NCBI GenBank assembly: GCA_012514505.1
Contig: JAAZAD010000314.1
Location: forward strand, 1-48,938
Length of the DNA stretch: 48,938 bases
From: Rhodococcus sp. (in: high G+C Gram-positive bacteria)
GTDB taxonomy: Bacteria; Actinomycetota; Actinomycetes; Mycobacteriales; Mycobacteriaceae
Direction of reading: 5' to 3'
How positions within the stretch are numbered: position 1 is the first letter of the stretch; the number at the start of each line of letters is the position of its first letter. The notes beneath the pieces were generated by a model, which was not told the DNA's origin, did not search any database, and worked only from the letters and a program-made list of their open reading frames with translations. The position numbers and the translations under genes were made by a program. Below are positions 38,810 to 48,938 of the stretch, in pieces.

Positions 38810-41800
38810 CTACCGTCCTGCCATCTTGGAATTGTGTTCGGACCCCGACAGCGCGGCCGACAGCTTCGCCGTGAGAAGTTCGACGAACGGATCGGTCATC
38901 ATTCGCAGATGATAGCCCGGCACCGATTGCACGTCGAGCGCACCCTCGACGTAGGAATCCCAGCCGTTGGTCTTGCTGTCGAACATCGTGCCGATCACCT
39001 CGTGCGCGAAATCAACCCCCGGAGGCAACCCCTCCTCTGCGCGCAACAACGTCACGTCCAACGCCAGTGGTGACGGTTGAAACTCCAGGGTCGCCACGTA
39101 ATTCGCATGAAAGATGTCGTAGAGCCGGCGGATCGACTGTGGCGAGCTGTCCATCGGCAGGATGCCCTCCTCGACAGCTTCACCCAGCATCTTCGCGAAC
39201 AACTCGTCGCTGTCGAGCACTTCGTTGTCGAACTCGAAGGTCGCGGCACCCTCACCGCGGGCATACCACAGCAGTTCCATGAAGAACCATTTCATCAGGT
39301 CCTTTTCCGGGATCGATGCGCGTGCGCCCGGGCGCAGCGCGATAGTGTCGAGCAGCGTAATACTCGCGACATCGGAATCCGGTAGCTGACCAGCCATTTC
39401 GAACGCGACGTAGCCGCCGAAGGACCACCCGCCGAGGTGGTAGGGACCTTCCGGTCGAACCCGCCGGATAGCCTCGATGTACGACTTCGCCATCGCCGAA
39501 ACCGACCGTTCCGGCTCACTGCCGACGTCAGCGCCAGCCGCCTGCAACGCATACACCGGTCGATTCTTGGGCAGGTATCGCACCAACGGCAGGTAGCACA
39601 GTACGTTTCCGCCGATCGGGTGTACGAGGAACAACGGAATACCGTCGCCCTCCGCCTGCAAGGTCACGACGGGATCGAAGGCCCGACGCTCGCCGCCCGC
39701 GCGGACGAGGACCGCGAGCCTCTCGGCGGTCGGTGCGCCGAGGAAGGTGTCGAGTGGGATTTCCACGTCCCAGCGGCGATTGAGGCTCAACACGACACGC
39801 ATCGCACCGACGGACGTACCACCGACGTCGAAGAAGTGCTCGTCCACACCGATCTCGGCGACTCCCGCGAACTCGGCCATGATCGCGGCGATAGCGCTCT
39901 CGTACTCGTCGCGTGGAGGTGTCTTCTCGGCTGTACGGGCGACGTTGCCGAATGGTATCTCGCGCAGGGCTTTGTCGTCGCGCTTCCCGCTGGGAGTACG
40001 TGGCATCGAGTCCAGCCACACGACATGCGCCGGCACCATGTGCGCCGGCAGATCCGCCCTGAGTACGTCCATCAAGCCACGCACGTCGGTGCTCGATTCG
40101 TCGCCGACGACGAAGGCGGTGAGAACGCCATCCGTGGCACCGAACGTCCTGGCAAGTACGGCAGATTCACGAATACCCGGGAACTGTGCGGCCGCCGCTG
40201 CCAGCGTCAACTCGACCTCGGCCGGTTCGACGCGGTAGCCGCGGATCTTCACCTGACTGTCGGCGCGACCGCGGCACACGATGTCACCGGACTCCAACGC
40301 GATTCCCAGATCACCTGTGCGATAAAGCAGGGCACCATTCGGCCCGGCCGGGACGAACCGCTGCGCGGTGAGCGAGCCACGCCCTTCGTAACCGAGGGCC
40401 AGCGCCTGCCCACCGAGGTAGATCTCGCCTTCCACACCGGCCGGAACCGGACGCAACCTCTCGTCGAGCAGGTGCGCCGAAGCACCGGCGATCGGCTGTC
40501 CGATGGGCGGTAGTGCCGGATAACGGTGGGCACCGCCAGCCATCGTATAGCTCAGTGCCACATGTGTTTCCGTGGGCCCGTACTGGTTTTCCAGTATCAG
40601 ATTCGGGATGGCGTCGCACAGCTCTCGAATCTCCGGAGTGATCCGGAGCTGCTCGCCCGAGGAGATCAGCACCTTCAGCGAGGTGGGATACAAGCCCATC
40701 GACACAGCAGCCTCGGCGAACGACTGCAGTGCGACGAACGGCAGGAACAGGCGCTCTATCCCTTCATCCATCACCGTGTGCAGCAGCGCCACAACATCGG
40801 AACGATGATGGGATCCGGCAAGCCTGATCGTCGCACCCGAGGCGAGCGTCGAGAATATCTCCTGGAACGACACGTCGAAGCTGAGAGGTGCGAACTGCAT
40901 CGTGCTTCCCACGTTCGATCCCGAGGCGGTGCGATTCTGCCATTGCACGAGATTCGTCAACGCCGAGTGCGGCATCGTGACTCCCTTGGGCTCGCCTGTC
41001 GAACCCGAGGTGAACAGGACGTATGCCGGCGCGCCCGGAGAGATCACGGGGTGCATCACACCGTGTTCGTCGCCGTGCGCGGGTTCATCAAGATCGCCTA
41101 GGAGCTCCTGCGCATCCAGTAACAGAGAAGGGTCGGAGACCAATTCTCGGTACTCGGCATCGGCTATCACCGCTCCAGGCCGCGATCGCTCGATCATCAG
41201 GCCGATTCGACGGGCCGGGTAGGTGGTGTCGAGTGGGACGCACACGGCACCGACCTTGGCGATGGCCACGACCGTGGCAATCAGTTCCGCGCGGCGGTCC
41301 ATCAGTACCGCCACCCGTGCTTGCGGAGCGAGTTGCAGCGCGGCGAGCCGGGCGGCGATCACATCGACCCGACGGATCAGCTCGTCATAGGTCCAGCTGT
41401 CGTCGTCGGACACGACGGCAACCGCGTCCGGCGTGCGCGTGGCCTGATCGTCGATCAACTGCGCGACATCACCCGCGATGGCGCGGCTTGTCCCGGTGTC
41501 GACAACCGCCGCCGGTTGGTCGACGATACAGTTCAGCATCCGAATACATGCTGCTGCAAGCGATTCACACTGCTGATCGCTGATCGTCTCGTCACCGTCG
41601 ACTCGAATCGACATTCGCCCGCTACGTGGATCGGTCAGTGCGGTGACCAACGCCGAGAAGTTCGTCTCCTCGCGTACGTCGAGGCCCAGGAACTCGACCC
41701 CGTCCAAGTCGATGAGCTGACCGAACACGTGATAGTTCACGAAGTTGAACGCGGTGTCGAACGCCGTCGCGCCCCGCGCCGATGTTCGGTCGCCAGATGC

Positions 41801-44800
41801 GAGGTCGTTGAGCATCGACCGGAGCGGGTACCGCCGGTGCGGGTAGCTCTCCCGCTCCCGTAGCGCGACCTGCCGAACGGCGTCGACCCAGGTCAGCGCC
41901 GAGGAGTCGAGTCGCATCGGCAGAGTGTTCAGGAACAACCCCGCTGTCGACTCTGCGTCACCGCGACCTGGCCGGCCGTGTCCGATGACGCCGGTGGTGA
42001 CATCGTCCAGCCCGGTGACCGTACGCAACGCAAGGCAGTGCGCTGCGAGGAACACCGCTTTGAGCGGGACATCGTAGGTGGCGCTGAACTGCGTTACCCG
42101 CGCCTGCAAGGCCCGGGACAACAGCCGAGTACTCTGCGTCCGCTCGGGCTTGTCGGGCGGTAGGTGCGGGGCGAGTGAGGTGAGTGCGGTTGGATTCGCG
42201 CCTGCAAGCAACTGTTGCCAGTAGCGCGAATGCGCCGGATCTGCATCCGCGTTTCGTTCGGCGTTTGCGTACTCGGCCAGCACGGTGGACGAGCGTGGCC
42301 GGTCGTCGACCGGCGGAAGTGCGAAACCCAGGCGCACCAGATAGGACTGGATCAACTCCCGCATCACGTTCGCGACGCTCCAACCGTCGAGGATCGCGTG
42401 ATGGAAGCTCAGCACCAGATCCACTCGCGACCCCACGAGGTACGCGCGCAGGTGGAACAGGGGCGCGTCGGTTATCGAATACGAGTGGTGACGGCGTTGC
42501 TCGATGAACTGGCCGATAGCCGATTCTGCTGACGGACCATCGATTTCGGTGAGATCGACGATCGACAGCGCCTCGTCGATGCGCTCGTGCACGATCTGTA
42601 GTGGTACCGAATATTTGGTGAGGTCGAACGAGGTGCGCAGTGCCGGCTGACGGTCAACCAGAGCGCCGAATACATCACGAAAGGCGCTCTCGTTCCACGG
42701 CATCGCGATCCGATAGCGGAACACATCTTTGTACAGGGTCGAATCCGACCGTTCGCTGCTGTGGAACAGCATGCCCAGTTGCAGCGACGTGATGGGGAAC
42801 GCGTCCTCGGCGGCGTGCAGCGCAGCCTTGTCGACCAGCGGGAGCAACTCGAAAGGCGCCGACACTCGATTGGGATCAGCATTCGGATGATCGGAAACAT
42901 GCTGGGCGAGTTCGGCGATGGTCGGGCGCATGAACAGCTCGTCGATATCGATATGGAGCCCACGCGCCTCGGCTGCGGTACGTAACGCCAACGCCAGGAT
43001 GGAGTCGCCACCATGTGTGAAGAAGTTGTCGTGCACGCCGATCGTGTCGATACCGAGCACCTGCGCGCACACTTCCACCAGCGCGGACTCCGTTGCGTTC
43101 CGCGCTACGCCTCCCACCGACTCGGTGACCTGGGTGCGCGCGAGCGCACGGCGATCCAGCTTGCCGTTCGCCGTCAACGGAATCTCGTCGACCTCGACGA
43201 ACCTGCTGGGCACCATGTAAGCGGGTAGTCGATTACCGAGATGGTTCGACATGGCGCCATCCCCGACACCGGTGCCGACGAAGTAGCCGACGAGATAGGT
43301 TCCGTGGGTCTCGGACGGCATGTCGATGACGGCAGCACCCCGCACTCCGGGGCACGTGAGCATCTCGTTCTGGATCTCGCCCAGCGTGACGCGGTTGCCC
43401 CGCACCTTCACCTGGTCGTCGCGCCTGCCGAGGTACTCGATGTTGCCGTCGCCGAGCCACCGTGCGATATCGCCGGTGCGGTAACGACGTCCGCCGGGCA
43501 CGTCCGCATCCGGCACGAAGGTTTCGGCAGTCAACTCCGGGCGGTCGAGATACCCGCGGGCAACTCCGACCCCGGCGATATTGAGTTCTCCCGCCACGCC
43601 TCGCGGAACCCTCCGACCGTCCTGGTCGAGAATCAGCAGCGAGATGTTGTCGATCGGTTTGCCGATCGGAACCACATCGAGCTCGGTGTCGCCTGCCGGA
43701 CAATCGAAGTAGGAGACGTCGACCGTCGCTTCGGTCGGTCCGTAAAGATTGACCAGCTGCGGCGGATTCGGAACCTTCGAGAACACGGTGTTGAACCGCC
43801 GAACCACCGCAGCCGGGAGCGCCTCGCCACTGCAGAACACGCGGCGCAACGACGAGACCCTCGGCAACACAGCGTCATCGTTCTCGAGCTCATCGAGATA
43901 CGGGCCGAGCATGGACGGCACGAAGTGCATCACGGTGACGGCGTCGGCGTCGATCGTGTCGATGATCCGGCGCGGATCCCGTTCGGCTCCGGGCGCGAGA
44001 AGGCTGACTCGGGCTCCCACTCCTGCCCACCACAGCAGCTCCCAGACGGAGACATCGAACGTCACCGGGGTCTTCTGCAGGATCACGTCGGACTCGCCGA
44101 GCGGATAGCGGCGCTGCATCCAGGTCAGACGGTTGACGACCGAGCGGTGCTCGACCATCACTCCCTTCGGCTTTCCGGTCGAGCCCGAGGTGAAGATGAC
44201 GTAGGCGAGGTCGGTCGGGCTTGCCGCAGAGTGGGTGAGCTTGACGGGGTCTGCCGCGTGCGGGTTCACCGAAACCCGCTCGACATGCACACCGACAGCC
44301 GATTCGGACACATTCGGAGCGACGACCGCGAACCGGGCACCGCTCTCACCCACCACTGCCGCGATTCTCTCGTCCGGGTATCCGGGGTCGATCGGGACGT
44401 AGGCGGCGCCGGCGCGGAGAACGCCGTAGACGGCGACCAGCATGTCGATCGAACGGGTCAACACGACCGGAACACGTTCGTCGGGCTGTACACCCCGGCG
44501 GACCAGTTCCGCAGCGAGTCGGCACGCACGATGGTGGAGTTGCCGGTACGTCAACGACTCGTCGCCGAACACCACCGCGACGGCCTCGGGTGTGCGGGCG
44601 ACCTGCTGATCGAATATTTGGTCCAGTCCGGATTCGGGAAACTCGGAATCGGGGCCGCGCTCCCAGGATTCGAGGGCTTGCCGCTCCCGGCCGGAAATCC
44701 GGGCGATCTTACGTATCGGGAGATCCGGTTCGTCCAGAGCGCGGCGCAACAGTCCGACGAACCCGCGTACTGCGGATTCCATCGGGAAGCTCGTATCGAA

Positions 44801-45994
44801 GACGTCTGCGGAATAGAAGATGTGTACATCGAGCGAACCGTCGCGCTCGTGCTCGATCGCCACGATGTTGACCGCATCCATCGACGAACCTGCCGAGAAG
44901 ATGTGCGACTTCTCGAGCAGTCGTTCGAGATGGTCGGCATCAGGCAGGCGATTGTAGGAATAGGTGACGTCGAACAATGCAGCCGATGCGGGCCCCCCGT
45001 TCTTCAGGGTCCGGGCGATGTCGCCGTAGGCGAAGCCTTGCCTCTGCTTCAACTGGCGGACGTCCGCGGCGATGCTCGTCGCAACGTCGAGTGTGGTCGG
45101 ACCGTCGTCCATGCGAACGCGCAGTGGAATCAAGTTGGTGAAGTCACCGCACGTGATCAATTCTTCGGGCGTATTGCGGTTGAGCATCGGGACGCCGAGC
45201 ACGATCTCGTCCGCTGCATGAACGAGCGCGAGATAGGACGAAAGTACGGCAGAGGTGAACGAGAAGATCGACAACCCGGTGTCGCGGATGCGGTCCACGA
45301 GCTGCGGATCGACCTTCAGCGTGTATGCGTGGCGTTCCACCTTGTCCAAGGTGGCCTTTCGCGTGAACAACGCGGGCGTCACATCGGAGAGGTAGTCCGC
45401 CAACCAATCTCGGTCCGACTCCCAACGCGGCGACTCACGATATTCGATATCCCGCTCGACGAAGTCCAGATATGACGGCATCCGGTATTCGGCCAGTTGG
45501 TCGGCCGGTACCGAACTCTCGTAATCGGTGATGACCTGTCCGACAATCAGATTGATCGCCCAGGCATCAGCCACGGTGTGGTGAACGCGTGCGTAGAGGA
45601 AGAAGGAGTCTGCACTGTCGATCAGGACTGCGAACCGGAACATCGCCGTATCGGCGCTCAGGGCATCTCGGTTGGCTGCTTCCATGAAAGCCATGGCCGC
45701 GCCTGTCGGATCGACATCCGCCGAGAAGTCCTGCACCTCGAGCTCGGCGGACTCATCGGTGAGCCACTGTCTGAACTCGCCATCGATCAGGCCGATGCGC
45801 AACCGAGGTGCGTCGTTGCGGACGAACACCATCCGCACACACTCGGCCATCCGCTCGGCGTCCACCGCGGTGTCGAGATGGCTGTAGGCCGACTGCTGGA
45901 CGAGCGGCAGATCGGGGTGGCGAGAGGCGACACCCATCAGATCTCGCTGGTACGCGGTGAGCGGCCAAGTGTCGTTCGACGAATGATCGGTCAT
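38810..45994 (-). CDS. Two-module NRPS, C-A(Ser)-T-C-A-T-TE
   Basis: The protein has 2,394 residues. C1 (about 1-430) has HHTVADAW at about 137; A1 (about 455-950) has FTSGSTGKPKG at about 605; T1 GGDS at about 995; C2 HHAILDGW at about 1200; A2 FTSGSTGEPKG at about 1665; T2 GGTS at about 2058; TE GWSFGG at about 2191. By alignment with GrsA the A1 pocket reads D-V-W-H-F-S-L-V-D-K, the EntF serine code. A2 reads D-V-Q-F-I-S-Q-V-A-K, which I cannot assign; it is nearest to proline-type codes. A condensation domain comes first, so an acyl donor supplied in trans may be joined to Ser. No MbtH, phosphopantetheinyl transferase or epimerase is in the window. The TE would release or cyclise an acyl-Ser-X product. 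ATG 45994 follows GGGGGAG. Confidence 0.93.
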   Translation of the reverse strand: MTDHSSNDTWPLTAYQRDLMGVASRHPDLPLVQQSAYSHLDTAVDAERMAECVRMVFVRNDAPRLRIGLIDGEFRQWLTDESAELEVQDFSADVDPTGAAMAFMEAANRDALSADTAMFRFAVLIDSADSFFLYARVHHTVADAWAINLIVGQVITDYESSVPADQLAEYRMPSYLDFVERDIEYRESPRWESDRDWLADYLSDVTPALFTRKATLDKVERHAYTLKVDPQLVDRIRDTGLSIFSFTSAVLSSYLALVHAADEIVLGVPMLNRNTPEELITCGDFTNLIPLRVRMDDGPTTLDVATSIAADVRQLKQRQGFAYGDIARTLKNGGPASAALFDVTYSYNRLPDADHLERLLEKSHIFSAGSSMDAVNIVAIEHERDGSLDVHIFYSADVFDTSFPMESAVRGFVGLLRRALDEPDLPIRKIARISGRERQALESWERGPDSEFPESGLDQIFDQQVARTPEAVAVVFGDESLTYRQLHHRACRLAAELVRRGVQPDERVPVVLTRSIDMLVAVYGVLRAGAAYVPIDPGYPDERIAAVVGESGARFAVVAPNVSESAVGVHVERVSVNPHAADPVKLTHSAASPTDLAYVIFTSGSTGKPKGVMVEHRSVVNRLTWMQRRYPLGESDVILQKTPVTFDVSVWELLWWAGVGARVSLLAPGAERDPRRIIDTIDADAVTVMHFVPSMLGPYLDELENDDAVLPRVSSLRRVFCSGEALPAAVVRRFNTVFSKVPNPPQLVNLYGPTEATVDVSYFDCPAGDTELDVVPIGKPIDNISLLILDQDGRRVPRGVAGELNIAGVGVARGYLDRPELTAETFVPDADVPGGRRYRTGDIARWLGDGNIEYLGRRDDQVKVRGNRVTLGEIQNEMLTCPGVRGAAVIDMPSETHGTYLVGYFVGTGVGDGAMSNHLGNRLPAYMVPSRFVEVDEIPLTANGKLDRRALARTQVTESVGGVARNATESALVEVCAQVLGIDTIGVHDNFFTHGGDSILALALRTAAEARGLHIDIDELFMRPTIAELAQHVSDHPNADPNRVSAPFELLPLVDKAALHAAEDAFPITSLQLGMLFHSSERSDSTLYKDVFRYRIAMPWNESAFRDVFGALVDRQPALRTSFDLTKYSVPLQIVHERIDEALSIVDLTEIDGPSAESAIGQFIEQRRHHSYSITDAPLFHLRAYLVGSRVDLVLSFHHAILDGWSVANVMRELIQSYLVRLGFALPPVDDRPRSSTVLAEYANAERNADADPAHSRYWQQLLAGANPTALTSLAPHLPPDKPERTQSTRLLSRALQARVTQFSATYDVPLKAVFLAAHCLALRTVTGLDDVTTGVIGHGRPGRGDAESTAGLFLNTLPMRLDSSALTWVDAVRQVALRERESYPHRRYPLRSMLNDLASGDRTSARGATAFDTAFNFVNYHVFGQLIDLDGVEFLGLDVREETNFSALVTALTDPRSGRMSIRVDGDETISDQQCESLAAACIRMLNCIVDQPAAVVDTGTSRAIAGDVAQLIDDQATRTPDAVAVVSDDDSWTYDELIRRVDVIAARLAALQLAPQARVAVLMDRRAELIATVVAIAKVGAVCVPLDTTYPARRIGLMIERSRPGAVIADAEYRELVSDPSLLLDAQELLGDLDEPAHGDEHGVMHPVISPGAPAYVLFTSGSTGEPKGVTMPHSALTNLVQWQNRTASGSNVGSTMQFAPLSFDVSFQEIFSTLASGATIRLAGSHHRSDVVALLHTVMDEGIERLFLPFVALQSFAEAAVSMGLYPTSLKVLISSGEQLRITPEIRELCDAIPNLILENQYGPTETHVALSYTMAGGAHRYPALPPIGQPIAGASAHLLDERLRPVPAGVEGEIYLGGQALALGYEGRGSLTAQRFVPAGPNGALLYRTGDLGIALESGDIVCRGRADSQVKIRGYRVEPAEVELTLAAAAAQFPGIRESAVLARTFGATDGVLTAFVVGDESSTDVRGLMDVLRADLPAHMVPAHVVWLDSMPRTPSGKRDDKALREIPFGNVARTAEKTPPRDEYESAIAAIMAEFAGVAEIGVDEHFFDVGGTSVGAMRVVLSLNRRWDVEIPLDTFLGAPTAERLAVLVRAGGERRAFDPVVTLQAEGDGIPLFLVHPIGGNVLCYLPLVRYLPKNRPVYALQAAGADVGSEPERSVSAMAKSYIEAIRRVRPEGPYHLGGWSFGGYVAFEMAGQLPDSDVASITLLDTIALRPGARASIPEKDLMKWFFMELLWYARGEGAATFEFDNEVLDSDELFAKMLGEAVEEGILPMDSSPQSIRRLYDIFHANYVATLEFQPSPLALDVTLLRAEEGLPPGVDFAHEVIGTMFDSKTNGWDSYVEGALDVQSVPGYHLRMMTDPFVELLTAKLSAALSGSEHNSKMAGR

Positions 45995-46151
45995 ATCTCC
46001 CCCAAGGCACAGTTTTACCTACGCCCAGAAGCGTACGCAGCGAGTTCGCTTTCACGGCAGCGACTGCTCCGTCGATAGCCAGGGCGTGACCGATTTCACC
46101 GTGTTTGACACGCAACCGAGCTCGACATGAGCACGGTGACCGTCGAATCCA

Positions 46152-48135
<1,984 letters not shown>

Positions 48136-48143
48136 GGGAGTCG

Positions 48144-48761
48144 ATGGAGTATCGGGAACTGAAAGTCGAAGGTGCCTGGGAGTTCACGCCGAAACAGTTC
48201 GGGGACGACCGCGGGGTCTTCCTCGAATGGTTCCGTGATCCGGGATTTGCGGGTTCCCCGGGTTTCTCGGCGGCCACCGGCCGCACGCTCGATCTCGCGC
48301 AGGCCAACTGCTCCGTATCCGCCGCCGGTGTCCTGCGCGGTATCCACTTCGCCGACGTCCCACCTGGACAGGCCAAGTATGTGACGTGCGTGCGGGGCGC
48401 AATCCTCGACGTGGTCGTCGACCTGCGAGAAGGCTCCCCCACATTCGGGCAGTGGGATTCGGTACTGCTCGACGACGTGGATCGCCGTACGGTGTTCCTC
48501 TCCGAGGGCCTCGGCCACGGGTTCCTGAGCCTCGAGGACAATTCGACAGTGGTCTACTTGTGTTCCTCCGGCTACGATCCCAAGCGCGAACACGGTATTC
48601 ACCCCCTCGATTCGCGCGTCGGTATCGAGTGGCCGGTTCTCGGCCGCGACGGCAGCCCACTCGACTTCCAGCTGTCCGAAAAGGATGCCGCTGCACCGTC
48701 ATTGACTCAGGCACGCGATTCGGGCGTGCTCCCGACGTATCGCGAGCCGAACCGGAACTGA
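48144..48761 (+). CDS. rmlC: dTDP-4-dehydrorhamnose 3,5-epimerase RmlC
   Basis: About 205 residues. MEYRELKVEGAWEFTPKQFGDDRGVFLEWFRD, QANCSVSAAGVLRGIHFADVPPGQAKYVTCVRGAILDVVVDLREGSPTFGQW (with the catalytic His in RGIHF), and FLSEGLGHGFLSLEDNSTVVYLCSSGYDPKREHGI are the RmlC pattern. ATG 48144 is preceded by GAGGGAG; GTG 48129, inside the rmlA end, is an alternative. RmlD is not in the window. Its stop overlaps the next ATG (TGATG). Confidence 0.94.
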   Translation: MEYRELKVEGAWEFTPKQFGDDRGVFLEWFRDPGFAGSPGFSAATGRTLDLAQANCSVSAAGVLRGIHFADVPPGQAKYVTCVRGAILDVVVDLREGSPTFGQWDSVLLDDVDRRTVFLSEGLGHGFLSLEDNSTVVYLCSSGYDPKREHGIHPLDSRVGIEWPVLGRDGSPLDFQLSEKDAAAPSLTQARDSGVLPTYREPNRN

Positions 48762-48938
48762 TGGCCACGGTGAACGAACCGCAGGATCCACCGGTCACGC
48801 CGCCCGCCGGCATGAGCGGGCGCCCCGGCCCGCTCATGCGGGTCGTCAAGAACCAGGGTCTCGCGTTCGTGCTCGTCGGCGGATTCAACACCGCCCTCGG
48901 CACACTGTGGTTCATCGCCTGGCAACTCGCACTCGGCG
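48761..48938 (+). CDS. GtrA-family membrane protein (3' end outside window)
   Basis: The first 59 residues: a Pro-rich start, then FVLVGGFNTALGTLWFIAWQLAL, the first transmembrane helix of GtrA-like proteins, which help pass lipid-linked sugars across the membrane. It overlaps the rmlC stop by one base. The rest is cut by the window end. Confidence 0.7.
   Translation, partial: MATVNEPQDPPVTPPAGMSGRPGPLMRVVKNQGLAFVLVGGFNTALGTLWFIAWQLALG

Noticed and set aside
43241-45475. 744-codon open frame opposite the NRPS
   Set aside because: It is the antisense shadow of a GC-rich coding region; no recognisable domain, and the NRPS frame is certain.
45995-46151. Possible iron-dependent (IdeR) box before the NRPS, which has an EntF-like serine code
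   Set aside because: No TTAGGTTAGGCTAACCTAA-like sequence is present, and no siderophore starter genes are in the window.

Overview
The window looks like a chromosomal segment of a mycolic-acid-containing actinobacterium, most likely Rhodococcus or a close relative. The reasons are the GC-rich third positions, many GTG starts, apparently leaderless promoters, DUF3558 lipoproteins, an antigen-85-like secreted esterase, the proteasome activator Bpa ending in GQYL, and a galactan machinery (Wzm/Wzt-type ABC exporter, GlfT1, GlfT2). The order pat, quinone oxidoreductase, class-V aminotransferase-like gene, bpa, ABC exporter, glfT1 resembles the Rv3772-Rv3783 neighbourhood of Mycobacterium tuberculosis as I remember it. 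No gene-free stretch exceeds about 300 bases.

Region 1 (1-6.5 kb) is accessory. Three tandem DUF3558 lipoprotein genes are coupled by TRATG overlaps. The second is cut near its 3' end by a 1,633-bp IS5-type element that carries a P-loop kinase gene as passenger and is flanked by a TA duplication. Next come an AbiE-like gene pair whose nucleotidyltransferase has a broken N-terminus, and a three-gene minus-strand operon of a small secreted protein and two membrane-anchored proteins sharing a KKKSKKWPW anchor.

Region 2 (6.7-19.3 kb) holds a type I restriction HsdR subunit without HsdM or HsdS nearby, a Bcr/CflA-type transporter, a tautomerase, a divergent VOC/TetR pair, a ParD-like/zeta toxin-antitoxin pair with a clear operator palindrome, a DUF1801 gene, a pair of unexplained inverted repeats, three tRNA genes with terminators, a dienelactone-hydrolase-like protein, an aromatic/histidinol-phosphate aminotransferase, an antigen-85-like esterase, a lipoprotein and a MarR regulator.

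Region 3 (19.4-36.3 kb) is the cell-envelope core: quinone oxidoreductase, aminotransferase-like protein, bpa, galactan exporter, glfT1, a PAP2 phosphatase, glfT2, a large GT-C-like membrane protein, a polyprenyl-type GT2 and an NAD-dependent epimerase. It is interrupted by an ECF sigma factor operon (sigma with SnoaL-like tail, DinB/maleylpyruvate-isomerase-fold protein, and an alpha/beta hydrolase that has lost catalytic residues) and by a DUF3558 lipoprotein followed by a small gene interrupted by an amber codon.

Region 4 (36.3-48.9 kb) has a RES-type toxin-antitoxin pair, then an FAD monooxygenase plus two-module NRPS cassette (C-A-T-C-A-T-TE; first A domain with a serine code), then dTDP-rhamnose genes rmlB and rmlA-rmlC, followed by a GtrA-like gene cut by the window end. 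The cassette is bounded by 34-bp imperfect direct repeats lying in phase at the 3' ends of the monooxygenase and rmlB genes, which suggests it was placed beside rmlB by a recombination event. This cassette and the kinase-carrying IS are the least ordinary parts of the window.
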